Origin: Burkholderiales bacterium
GTDB lineage: Bacteria; Pseudomonadota; Gammaproteobacteria; Burkholderiales; JAEUOS01
Assembly: GCA_016790695.1 (NCBI GenBank)
Contig: JAEUOS010000167.1
Coordinates: 1 to 60,094 of the forward strand
Direction of reading: 5' to 3'
Length of the DNA: 60,094 bases
Under the pieces are notes generated by a model. That model was given only the letters and a program-made list of their open reading frames with translations. It did not search any database and had not been told where the DNA came from. Below, in pieces: positions 34,431 to 41,796 of this stretch. How positions within the stretch are numbered: the stretch's first letter is position 1; the number at the start of each line of letters is the position of its first letter. The translations under genes were made by a program, and so were the position numbers.

Positions 34431-35045
34431 ATGACGGAGATCACCGCCCCGATCACGCTGCGCGGCCGGCATGCGCTTCTCGAACCGCTCGCGCCCGCGC
34501 ATCACGACGCCCTGTGCGAGGCGGCGCGCGACGGCGAATTGTGGAACCTCTGGTACACGGCGATCCCGCGCCCCGAGGGCATGCGTGCCGAGATCGACCG
34601 GCGCCTGGGCCTGCACGCCGCCGGCTCGATGCTGCCGTTCGCGGTCTGCGTTGCCGATGGCGGCAGGGCGGTCGGCATGACCACGTACATGAACATCGAC
34701 GCGCGCCACCGCCGCGTCGAGATCGGCTCGACCTGGTACGCGCGCTCGGTGCAGCGCACCGCGCTCAACACCGAGTGCAAGCTGCTCCTGCTCGCGCACG
34801 CGTTCGAGACGCTGCAGTGCATCGCCGTGGAATTCCGCACCAGCTTCTTCAACCAGGCCAGCCGGCGCGCGATCGAGCGCCTGGGCGCCAAGGCCGACGG
34901 CATCCTGCGCTCGCATCAGCGCCATGCCGACGGCAGCCTGCGCGATACTTGCGTCTACAGCATCATCGCCGCCGAGTGGCCGGCGGTGAAGAGCCATCTC
35001 ACGTACCAGCTCGCGCGTCCGCGTCCGGGGAGCCAACCATGCTGA
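34431..35045 (+). CDS. GNAT family N-acetyltransferase
   Basis: A 204-residue acetyltransferase of the RimJ/RimL-like group. TLRGRHALLEPLAPAHHDAL is the usual start, VGMTTYMNIDARHRRVEIGSTW the central strands, and LAHAFETLQCIAVEFRTSFFN with NQASRRAIERLGAKADGILR the CoA-binding and following helix region. Acceptor is unknown; members modify protein N-termini or small molecules. Its stop overlaps the ATG of the VWA gene, and its start follows the methyltransferase stop by two bases, so all are co-transcribed. Confidence 0.88.
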   Translation: MTEITAPITLRGRHALLEPLAPAHHDALCEAARDGELWNLWYTAIPRPEGMRAEIDRRLGLHAAGSMLPFAVCVADGGRAVGMTTYMNIDARHRRVEIGSTWYARSVQRTALNTECKLLLLAHAFETLQCIAVEFRTSFFNQASRRAIERLGAKADGILRSHQRHADGSLRDTCVYSIIAAEWPAVKSHLTYQLARPRPGSQPC

Positions 35046-36229
35046 TCGACTTCTTTCTGAAGTGCAAGGATGCCGGCTTGCCGGTGTCGACCAAGGAATT
35101 CCTGGTCCTCCTCGAGTCGCTGCAGAAGGGCGTGATCAGCCCCTCGATCGACGAGTTCTACTTCCTGTCGCGCATGTGCCTGATCAAGGACGAGACCAAG
35201 TACGACAAGTACGACCGCGTCTTCGGCGAATACTTCCGCGGCGTCGAGTCCCTGATCGACCTCAAGCGCGACCTGCCCGAGGACTGGCTGCGCAAGGTCC
35301 TCGAGAACAACCTGACGCCCGAGGAGAAGGCCAAGCTCGAGGCCCTGGGCTGGGACAAGCTGATGGAGGAGCTCAAGAAGCGGCTCGAGGAGCAGAAGGA
35401 GCGCCACGAGGGCGGCTCGAAGTGGATCGGCACCGGCGGCACCTCCCCGTTCGGCGCGTACGGCTACAACCCGCAGGGCATCCGGATCGGCCAGGCAGGC
35501 GGGCGCAACCGCTCGGCGGTGAAGGTCTGGGACCAGCGCAGCTACAAGGACTACGACGACTCGGTCGAGCTCGGCATCCGCAACATCAAGCTCGCGCTGC
35601 GGCGGCTGCGCAAGTTCGCCCGCGAGGGCGCCGCCGACGAGCTCGACATGCCCGACACCATCGAGTCGACGGCGAAGAACGCCGGCTGGCTGGACATCAA
35701 GATGGTTCCGGAGCGCAAGAACACGGTCAAGGTGCTGATGCTGATGGACGTCGGCGGCACCATGGACGACCACATCAAGCAGGCCGAGGAGCTGTTCTCG
35801 GCGGCCAAGAGCGAGTTCAAGCACCTCGAGTACTACTACTTCCACAATTGCGTCTACGACTTCCTGTGGAAGAACAACCGGCGCCGCCATTCCGAGAAGT
35901 TCCTCACCTGGGACGTGATCCGCAAGTACAACCGCGACTACAAGCTCGTGTTCGTCGGCGACGCCACCATGAGCCCCTACGAGATCCTGCAGCCGGGCGG
36001 CAGCGTCGAGTACAACAACGAGGAACCGGGGGCGGTCTGGGTGCAGCGCTTCCTCGAGCATTTCCGCAGCGCGGTCTGGCTCAACCCGGAGCCGGAGCGG
36101 GTCTGGGAATACCGGCAGTCGATCTCGGTGATCAAGCAGATCATGGGCAACCGCATGTATCCGCTGACCATCGACGGCCTGGAACGGGCGATCCGCCTGC
36201 TTTCGAAGAAGCAGTCGTCGTCGCATTAG
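35039..36229 (+). CDS. VWA domain protein, CoxE-like (MoxR partner)
   Basis: A 396-residue soluble protein. Residues 1-190 are helical with a Glu/Lys-rich segment (EELKKRLEEQKERHEG), and a VWA domain follows from about 230. The metal site reads Asp237-Val-Gly-Gly-Thr241 (MDVGGTMDDH) where the standard is Asp-x-Ser-x-Ser; the first Ser is Gly, as I recall for this subfamily. FVGDATMSPYEI holds the conserved Asp later in the domain. Normally encoded next to a MoxR ATPase; here two genes separate them. Its ATG overlaps the GNAT stop by 7 bases. Confidence 0.9.
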   Translation: MLIDFFLKCKDAGLPVSTKEFLVLLESLQKGVISPSIDEFYFLSRMCLIKDETKYDKYDRVFGEYFRGVESLIDLKRDLPEDWLRKVLENNLTPEEKAKLEALGWDKLMEELKKRLEEQKERHEGGSKWIGTGGTSPFGAYGYNPQGIRIGQAGGRNRSAVKVWDQRSYKDYDDSVELGIRNIKLALRRLRKFAREGAADELDMPDTIESTAKNAGWLDIKMVPERKNTVKVLMLMDVGGTMDDHIKQAEELFSAAKSEFKHLEYYYFHNCVYDFLWKNNRRRHSEKFLTWDVIRKYNRDYKLVFVGDATMSPYEILQPGGSVEYNNEEPGAVWVQRFLEHFRSAVWLNPEPERVWEYRQSISVIKQIMGNRMYPLTIDGLERAIRLLSKKQSSSH

Positions 36230-36260
36230 GCGACCCGCGCCGGCGCGGCCGGCGAATCGC

Positions 36261-36890
36261 TCAGCGCACCGGGTCGATCGGCTGCGCGCTCGGCCGCGTC
36301 GCCGCGAACGACGGCCGTTCCTCGAGTTGCGCGAACCAGGCCGCCAATCGCGGCGCGCCCGGACGCCAGGCAAACGCCGGCAGGCGCAGGTCCAGGTAGC
36401 CGAGCATGCAGCCGACGGCGACGTCGGCCAGGCCGAACGCGCCCTCGACGAACCAGCGCCGATGGCCCAGTTGCGCTTCCAGGGCGCTCACGCCCGCGCT
36501 CACCTTGGCGCGCTGGCGCGCGATCCAGTCGCCGCTCTGCAGCGCGGCAGGGCGCGCATGCTCGAGCACGATCAGCACCACCGCATCGCAGACCCCGTCG
36601 GCGACGGCCTCGACCCGGCGCGCCGCGACGCGCGCGAGCGGTGCAGACGGCAGGAGCGCGGGCGCGGGCCAGCGCGCCTCCGCGTATTCCACGATGACGC
36701 GCGAGTCGAAGATCGCCTCGCCGCCGTCATCGAGCAGCACCGGGATCTTGCCCAGCGGATTGTGCGCGGGCGCGCGCGCCCCCGGGTTCCACGGATTGTC
36801 GACCTCCACCTCGAAGGCGACGCCCTTCTCCAGCAGCGCGATGCGCGCCTTGCGCGCGAACGGGCTGGGGGTGGCGATCACCAGCTTCAT
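36261..36890 (-). CDS. Glutathione S-transferase family protein
   Basis: A 209-residue GST of the YibF/YfcF-like type. The N-terminal thioredoxin-fold domain has MKLVIATPSPFARKARIALLEKG with a Ser at the glutathione thiol position, NPLGKIPVLLDDGG with the cis-Pro and EAIFDSRVIVEYAEARW. The helical C-terminal domain follows, including FGLADVAVGCMLGYLDLRLPAF. ATG 36890 gives the canonical start; upstream extension is not conserved. Substrate unknown. It is 19 bases downstream of the alpha/beta hydrolase gene, so the two may form an operon. Confidence 0.92.
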   Translation of the reverse strand: MKLVIATPSPFARKARIALLEKGVAFEVEVDNPWNPGARAPAHNPLGKIPVLLDDGGEAIFDSRVIVEYAEARWPAPALLPSAPLARVAARRVEAVADGVCDAVVLIVLEHARPAALQSGDWIARQRAKVSAGVSALEAQLGHRRWFVEGAFGLADVAVGCMLGYLDLRLPAFAWRPGAPRLAAWFAQLEERPSFAATRPSAQPIDPVR

Positions 36891-36909
36891 CGGCGCCCCG
36901 GGCGAACGC

Positions 36910-37782
36910 TCAGAGCATGCGCGAGCTGCGCGCCAGCGGATCGCGCTCGCGGTATTGCCCGGACTCGACATGGTGGAAGAACCGCTCGCACAGCTGGTTG
37001 AACAGGTCCGGCTCCTCGAGATTGCACGCGTGCCCGGTCTGCGGCAGGAACGCGAGGCCCGCCCACGGCATGTGGCGCTTGAGCATCAGCGACGCGTCGA
37101 GGCAGGGCTCGTCCTCGTCGCCGCTGATGATCAGCGTCGGCACACGGCTGTGCGACATCTCGCGCGCGAAATCGCCGAGCGCCGGACGCAGGGCCTGGTA
37201 GCCCTTGAGGGTGAGCGCCGACCCCTCGGACGAGTGGGCCGCGACGCGCTCGACGAACGCGGCGAAGCCGCGCGGATCCTTGTTGCGCAACTGCACGCGC
37301 GTCGGCGTCAGGGTGCGCGGCACCGCATTGGCCGCCCAGCCCTCGGCCAGGAGGCTGGCGGCCGTCGCCTCGGATTCGGCGCGGAATTGCGCACGCACCT
37401 CCGGCATCGCCCCCGAGCCGATGCCGGCGAGCGTCAGCGACAGCGCGCGCTCCGGCCAGCGCATGCCGAAGTAGAAGGTCGCGAACGCGCCCATCGAAAG
37501 CCCGACGATGTGCGCGCGCTCCAGGCCCAGCCCGTCGAGCACGGCGAGGATGCCGGCGCGCTGATGCTCGAAGGAATAGTCCTCCGCGCGTGCCGGCACG
37601 TCCGACGGCGGATAGCCGCGCGCGTTGAACGCGATCGCGCGGTAGCGCCGCGAGAAATAGCGCAGCTGCGGTTCCCAGGCCTCGATATCGCCGAGAAACT
37701 CGTGGACGAAGACGATCGGCGTGCCGGCGCCGGCCTCCTCGTAATACAGGCGCACGTTGTCCGGAGCGGTGACGTAGGGCAT
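36910..37782 (-). CDS. Alpha/beta hydrolase
   Basis: A 290-residue hydrolase. Oxyanion-hole region IVFVHEFLGDIEAW, nucleophile Ser in VGLSMGAFAT, catalytic Asp in LIISGDEDEPC, and His in PQTGHACNLEEPDLF complete the Ser-Asp-His triad. ATG 37782 (MPYVTAPDNVRLYYEE) is the natural start. FNARGYPPSDVP is usual for esterase, lactonase or haloalkane-type members. The substrate cannot be read from sequence. It diverges from the PrsT gene across 113 bases. Confidence 0.92.
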   Translation of the reverse strand: MPYVTAPDNVRLYYEEAGAGTPIVFVHEFLGDIEAWEPQLRYFSRRYRAIAFNARGYPPSDVPARAEDYSFEHQRAGILAVLDGLGLERAHIVGLSMGAFATFYFGMRWPERALSLTLAGIGSGAMPEVRAQFRAESEATAASLLAEGWAANAVPRTLTPTRVQLRNKDPRGFAAFVERVAAHSSEGSALTLKGYQALRPALGDFAREMSHSRVPTLIISGDEDEPCLDASLMLKRHMPWAGLAFLPQTGHACNLEEPDLFNQLCERFFHHVESGQYRERDPLARSSRML

Positions 37783-37895
37783 GGCTGAGGGGTACCTTGC
37801 GGGCACGCTGGCAGGGGGATCAATGTAGCATACGGGTATCCACGGCTTTCCCTTCCCTGCGGTGCGCCGATGCCGGCCGCCCTGGGACAGTCTCC

Positions 37896-40670
37896 ATGAT
37901 CCAAGCACCCAACATGCTGCGTCGCAGCGCCTTGCCGCTGGCGCTGGCGCTGGCGCTGGTCGGCTGCGGCGGCGATGCGCCCGAGAAGCACGTTGCGGCC
38001 GCCCGCGCGGCACTCGCCAAGAACGACGCCAAGGCGGCGATCATCGACCTCAAGAATGCGCTGCAGAAGAACGCCGACCTGGCCGAGGCGCGGCTGCTGC
38101 TCGGCCGCGCGCTGCTCCAGAGCGGCGACGCGCGCGCCGCCGAGGTCGAGTTGCGCAAGGCACGGGAACTGGGCGCGCCGGCCGAGGCCGTCCATGTGCA
38201 GCTCATGCAGGTGTATGCGGCCACCGGGCAGTTCAAGAAGGTCATCGACGAGGCAGCGCGCGTGCAGCCGCAGGCGGCGGAGGACGTTGCCGCCGTGCAG
38301 AACAGCCTCGCGCAGGCGCTCGCATCCACCGGCGACGCCGCCGGGGCCGAACGGGCCCTCGCCAGCGCGCTCGAGAAGATGCCCGAGCACGTACCCTCGC
38401 TGATGACGCGCGCGCGCTTGCTGGCCGCCACCGGCAAGGTCGACGATGCTGCCGCAGTGCTCGAGCGCATCCTGGCCGTGCAGCCGCGCAACGCGGAGGC
38501 CTGGAAATTCAAGGGCGACCTGCAGGCGGCCCGCGACCAGCGCGGCGAGGCGCTCGCCTCGTATCGCAAGGCCGTCGAGGCGCGGCCGGACTACCTGCTG
38601 GCGCGGTTCGCCGCGGTGTCCAACCTCATGGGCCAGGGCAAGGCCGACGAGGCGACCCGCGAGTTCGAGGCGATGAGGAACGTCGCCAAGGGGCATCCGC
38701 TCACGCTGATGGCCGGCACGCAGACCGCATTCGCCGCCAAGGACTACAAGTCCGCGCGCGAGTACGCCCAGCAGCTGCTGCGCGCGACCCCGGACAATCC
38801 GATCGCCCTCACCCTGGCCGGCGCCGTCGAGTTCAACCTGAAGTCCTATGCGCAGGCCGAGACGCTGCTCGTCAAGTCGCTCAAGCTCAACGACCGCGCC
38901 CTGCCGACGCGCCGGTGGCTTGCGCTCACCTACCTGGCGTCGGGTCAGCCGGCCAAGGCGGTCGACACATTGAAGCCGGTGGAGGAGCGCATCGGCAGCG
39001 ACGCCGCGATGCTGATGCTCGCCGGCGAGGCGTACCTGCGCAGCGGCGACGCGGCACGCGCCGAGCAGTATTTCACCGCGGCCGCCAAGCTCGACCCGAA
39101 GGACGCCCGCAAGCAGACGCGGCTCGCGCTCACCCGCGTGGCCCGGGGCGAGGGGGAGGCCGGCCTGGATGCGCTCGAACGGATCTCCGCCGGCGATGCC
39201 GGCACCTCCGCCGACATGGCGCTGATCGCCAGCCACCTGCGCCGCGGCGAGATCGACAAGGGCATGAAGGCGATCGACACGCTGGAGAAGAAGCAGCCCG
39301 ACAGCCCGCTGCCGCACGAGATGCGCGCCCGCCTGTTCATCGCCAAGCGCGATCTCGCGAAGGCGCGCGCCAGCTTCGAGAGGGCGCTGGCCCTGAGCCC
39401 GGGCTATTTCCCCGCGGTCGCCGGGCTGGCCGCGCTCGATGTCGGCGACAAGAAGCCCGCCGAGGCCGCCAAGCGCTTCGAGGCCCTGGTCGCGACCGAC
39501 CCCAGGAATGCGCAGGCGCTGCTCGCCCTGGCGGGCCTGAAGGCGCAAGGCGGCGGCAGCAACGAGGAAGTCTCGGCGCTCGTCGCCAAGGCGATCGCCG
39601 CGCGCCCGGACGAAGTCGCGCCGCGCCTGGCCATGATCGACCTGTACATGCGCGCCAAGGATTTCCGCAAGGCAATCACCGCCGGCCAGGAAGCCATCGC
39701 CGCGCTGCCCGACCGCGCCGAGCTCTTCGACGCCCTGGGTCAGGCGCAGCAGGCCGGCGGCGAGTACAACCAGGCGCTCGCCTCGTACGCCAAGATGGCC
39801 GGGCTGCAGCCGGGATCGCCGCGCCCGTACATGCGCATGGCCGAGATCAACGTCGCCGCCAAGAAGCCGGAGGCGGCGGCGCAGAACCTGCGCCAGGCGC
39901 TGGAGATCCGCTCCGACCTGGTCGAGGCCCAGCGCGGCCTGATCATGCTCGACCTGCAGGGCAATCGCGGCAAGAATGCCCTGGCGCTGGCGCGCGAGGT
40001 GCAGAAGCAGCGGCCGAAGGAGCCGATCGGCCATCTGCTCGAAGGCGACATCCATGCGGCGCAGAAATCCTGGGGCAACGCCGCCGGCGCGTATCGCGCC
40101 GGCCTGAAGCTCGCCCCCGCCACCGAACTCGCGATCAAGCTGCACGGCGCGCTCCTGGCCGGCGGCAGCAAGGCCGAAGCCGACCGCCTGGCCGAGACCT
40201 GGCAAAAGGATCACCCCAAGGATTACGGCTTCGTCATGCACCTGGGGGAGGTGGCGCTGGCACGCAACGAGCTCGAGTCCGCCTCGCAGCGCTTCCGCGG
40301 CCTGCTCGCCGTGATGCCGGAGAACCCGGTGCTGCTCAACAACCTCGCCTGGACCGCCGGCAGGCTCAAGGCGCCCGATGCGCTCCCGCTCGCCGAAAAG
40401 GCCAACAAGATCGCCCCCAACCAGCCGGCGTTCATGGACACCTGGGGCATGCTGCTGCTCGACAAGGGCGACACCGCGCGCGCCCTCGAGCTGCTCGCGC
40501 GCGCCGCCGAACTCGCGCCGCAGGCCTACGCGATCCGCCTCAACTATGCCCGCGCGCTGATCAAGGGCGGCAAGAAGCGCGAGGCCCGGGTGATCCTCGA
40601 GGACCTGGCGGCGCTCGGCGACAAGTTCCCGGCGCGCGCCGAGATCGAAAAGGTCGCGCAGGACCTCTGA
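37896..40670 (+). CDS. prsT: PEP-CTERM system TPR-repeat lipoprotein PrsT
   Basis: A 924-residue lipoprotein with a signal peptide MLRRSALPLALALALVGC starting at residue 7; the Cys is the lipidation site. More than 20 TPR-like helix pairs run to the C-terminus (recurring W/Y-LG-A-G-Y-A-P pattern, such as AKAAIIDLKNALQKNADLAE and ARLLLGRALLQSGDARAAE). Length and repeat spacing match PrsT, known from XrtA (exosortase)/PEP-CTERM exopolysaccharide loci. No exosortase, prsK, prsR or PEP-CTERM protein is in the window, so it stands apart from its usual context. ATG 37896 was chosen; the extension upstream lacks homology. Confidence 0.88.
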   Translation: MIQAPNMLRRSALPLALALALVGCGGDAPEKHVAAARAALAKNDAKAAIIDLKNALQKNADLAEARLLLGRALLQSGDARAAEVELRKARELGAPAEAVHVQLMQVYAATGQFKKVIDEAARVQPQAAEDVAAVQNSLAQALASTGDAAGAERALASALEKMPEHVPSLMTRARLLAATGKVDDAAAVLERILAVQPRNAEAWKFKGDLQAARDQRGEALASYRKAVEARPDYLLARFAAVSNLMGQGKADEATREFEAMRNVAKGHPLTLMAGTQTAFAAKDYKSAREYAQQLLRATPDNPIALTLAGAVEFNLKSYAQAETLLVKSLKLNDRALPTRRWLALTYLASGQPAKAVDTLKPVEERIGSDAAMLMLAGEAYLRSGDAARAEQYFTAAAKLDPKDARKQTRLALTRVARGEGEAGLDALERISAGDAGTSADMALIASHLRRGEIDKGMKAIDTLEKKQPDSPLPHEMRARLFIAKRDLAKARASFERALALSPGYFPAVAGLAALDVGDKKPAEAAKRFEALVATDPRNAQALLALAGLKAQGGGSNEEVSALVAKAIAARPDEVAPRLAMIDLYMRAKDFRKAITAGQEAIAALPDRAELFDALGQAQQAGGEYNQALASYAKMAGLQPGSPRPYMRMAEINVAAKKPEAAAQNLRQALEIRSDLVEAQRGLIMLDLQGNRGKNALALAREVQKQRPKEPIGHLLEGDIHAAQKSWGNAAGAYRAGLKLAPATELAIKLHGALLAGGSKAEADRLAETWQKDHPKDYGFVMHLGEVALARNELESASQRFRGLLAVMPENPVLLNNLAWTAGRLKAPDALPLAEKANKIAPNQPAFMDTWGMLLLDKGDTARALELLARAAELAPQAYAIRLNYARALIKGGKKREARVILEDLAALGDKFPARAEIEKVAQDL

Positions 40671-40682
40671 AGAAGGGCGGTG

Positions 40683-40714
40683 TCCCGGCATCCTGGCGCC
40701 GCAGGATGCCGGGA
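40683..40714 (+). terminator. Inverted repeat after prsT
   Basis: Thirteen-base perfect arms, TCCCGGCATCCTG (40683-40695) and complement (40702-40714), with loop GCGCCG, start 12 bases after the prsT stop. What follows is ATTGAAAAAAA, with no U-tract, so it would not be a standard intrinsic terminator. It sits directly upstream of the SOS box. Confidence 0.45.
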
Positions 40715-40724
40715 TTGAAAAAAA

Positions 40725-40744
40725 TACTGTACATAAAAACAGTA
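40725..40744 (+). promoter_or_regulatory. LexA operator (SOS box)
   Basis: TACTGTACATAAAAACAGTA fits the gamma/betaproteobacterial LexA consensus CTGT-N8-ACAG exactly, including flanking TA on both sides. It lies 48 bases before the small ORF and upstream of imuA-imuB-dnaE2, a cassette known to be SOS-controlled in many bacteria. DNA damage should relieve repression of the whole unit. Confidence 0.93.
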
Positions 40745-40757
40745 TTTGCGGTATGCT
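40728..40757 (+). promoter_or_regulatory. Candidate SOS promoter overlapping the LexA box
   Basis: TGTACA (40728-40733) and TATGCT (40752-40757), 18 bases apart, match sigma-70 elements 4 of 6 and 4 of 6. The -35 lies inside the LexA operator, so bound LexA would block polymerase. The start site would fall near 40764. Confidence 0.4.
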
Positions 40758-40791
40758 GGCTCCCCCCTCGATTCCGGAGCCCGTCGCGATC

Positions 40792-40974
40792 ATGCATGCA
40801 TCCGCCCGCCTTTCCGCCCTCCCGCCCGGCGCCCCCCGCCTGGGCCCGCAATCCTGGCTGCGCACCGCCGTGCGGCTGTTCGCACGCTTTGCCCAGGACC
40901 GCGACCGCTGGGTCAGCGTCGTCTGCATCACCGGTTTCGCGGTGCTGATGTGGGTTGACCGGCTTGCGGCCTGA
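40792..40974 (+). CDS. SOS-controlled small single-span membrane protein, unknown
   Basis: A 60-residue ORF, first in the LexA-controlled unit. ATG 40792 follows CGGAG (40775-40779) by 12 bases; the in-frame ATG at 40753 would fall inside the -10 candidate. Residues 1-20 are Pro/Ala-rich, 21-39 form a basic amphipathic stretch (five Arg), and residues 40-55 (WVSVVCITGFAVLMWV) are a hydrophobic segment long enough for one membrane span, followed by DRLAA. The positive residues before the span predict the N-terminus inside. I do not recognise the family. Other SOS-induced small membrane proteins (SidA in Caulobacter, TisB and DinQ in E. coli) inhibit division or act on the membrane; a similar role is only a suggestion. 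It could also be a chance ORF. Confidence 0.5.
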   Translation: MHASARLSALPPGAPRLGPQSWLRTAVRLFARFAQDRDRWVSVVCITGFAVLMWVDRLAA

Positions 40975-41010
40975 CGCCCGCATCGCCGCGCTGCGCCGCC
41001 GCCCTCTGCC

Positions 41011-41796
41011 ATGGGGCATGCCCTCCCTCCCCCTGCCGCCAGCCTGCCGGCGGCACGCCCGCCGGCCCGGCCGGGTGACGCGGGCGCCGGCCTGGCCGCC
41101 CTGCCCGGGCTCTGGCGCGGCCGCGACCTCGCGCGCGCGCCGAGCCCCGGCTTCCCCACCGGCTTCGCGCCGCTCGACGCCGAGCTGCCGGGCGGCGGCT
41201 GGCCGGCAGGCGCACTCACCGAGGTGCTCTGCGGCCAGGCCGGCATCGGCGAGGTGCGGCTGTTCTTCCCGGCCTTGAGCGCCCTCGCGCGCGGCGACGC
41301 GCCGGTCTTCCTGCTCGAGCCGCCCTGGCTGCCCTATGCGCCGGCATTTGCCGGCGGAGGCATTCCCGCCGCGCGGCTGGTCGTCGTCCGGCCGCGCCGT
41401 CCGGCCGATGCCATGTGGGCCTGCGAGCAGATCCTCAGGGGGCTCACCGGCGGCGCGCTGCTCGCCTGGCCGCGCCACCTGCGGGCGCAGGACATCCGGC
41501 GCCTGCAGCTGGCGGTTGAAGGCAAGCCGGTGCTGGCGGTGCTGATGCGGCCGCCGGCCGCCGCCGGCGAGCCCACGCCGGCGGCATTGCGCATCGCGCT
41601 GGAAGCCGCGCCGCCGGCGCACCTGGCCCTGCGCATCCTCAAGCGCCGCGGCGGCATGCTGGCGCGCACCCTGCGCATCGCGCCGCCCTCGCCCCTGTTC
41701 ACCAGCCTGCCCGCGCAAGACGCGCCCGTCTGCCATGCTGTGGACCGCGATTCATCTCGCCTGCCTGACGCTCGACTGCATCCCGCAAGCGCCTGA
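41011..41796 (+). CDS. imuA: ImuA (SulA/RecA-like) of the mutagenesis cassette
   Basis: A 261-residue ImuA protein, also annotated as SulA-like translesion synthesis factor. ImuA acts with ImuB and DnaE2 in damage-induced mutagenesis. FPTGFAPLDAELPGGGWPAGALTEVL and GIGEVRLFFPALSALA are the RecA-fold start; the P-loop is degenerate as usual in ImuA. Later parts include VVRPRRPADAMWACEQILR and LLAWPRHLRAQDIRRLQLA. No strong ribosome-binding site is seen at ATG 41011. The last 62 bases overlap imuB in another frame. Controlled by the SOS box at 40725. Confidence 0.87.
   Translation: MGHALPPPAASLPAARPPARPGDAGAGLAALPGLWRGRDLARAPSPGFPTGFAPLDAELPGGGWPAGALTEVLCGQAGIGEVRLFFPALSALARGDAPVFLLEPPWLPYAPAFAGGGIPAARLVVVRPRRPADAMWACEQILRGLTGGALLAWPRHLRAQDIRRLQLAVEGKPVLAVLMRPPAAAGEPTPAALRIALEAAPPAHLALRILKRRGGMLARTLRIAPPSPLFTSLPAQDAPVCHAVDRDSSRLPDARLHPASA

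Noticed and set aside
40753..40791. Upstream ATG for the small SOS ORF
   Set aside because: It falls in the likely -10 element and lacks a ribosome-binding site, so the later ATG at 40792 is preferred.
37434..41246. 1270-codon open frame opposite prsT
   Set aside because: It lies across prsT, imuA and the SOS region on the other strand and has no family motif. The prsT repeats make it long.
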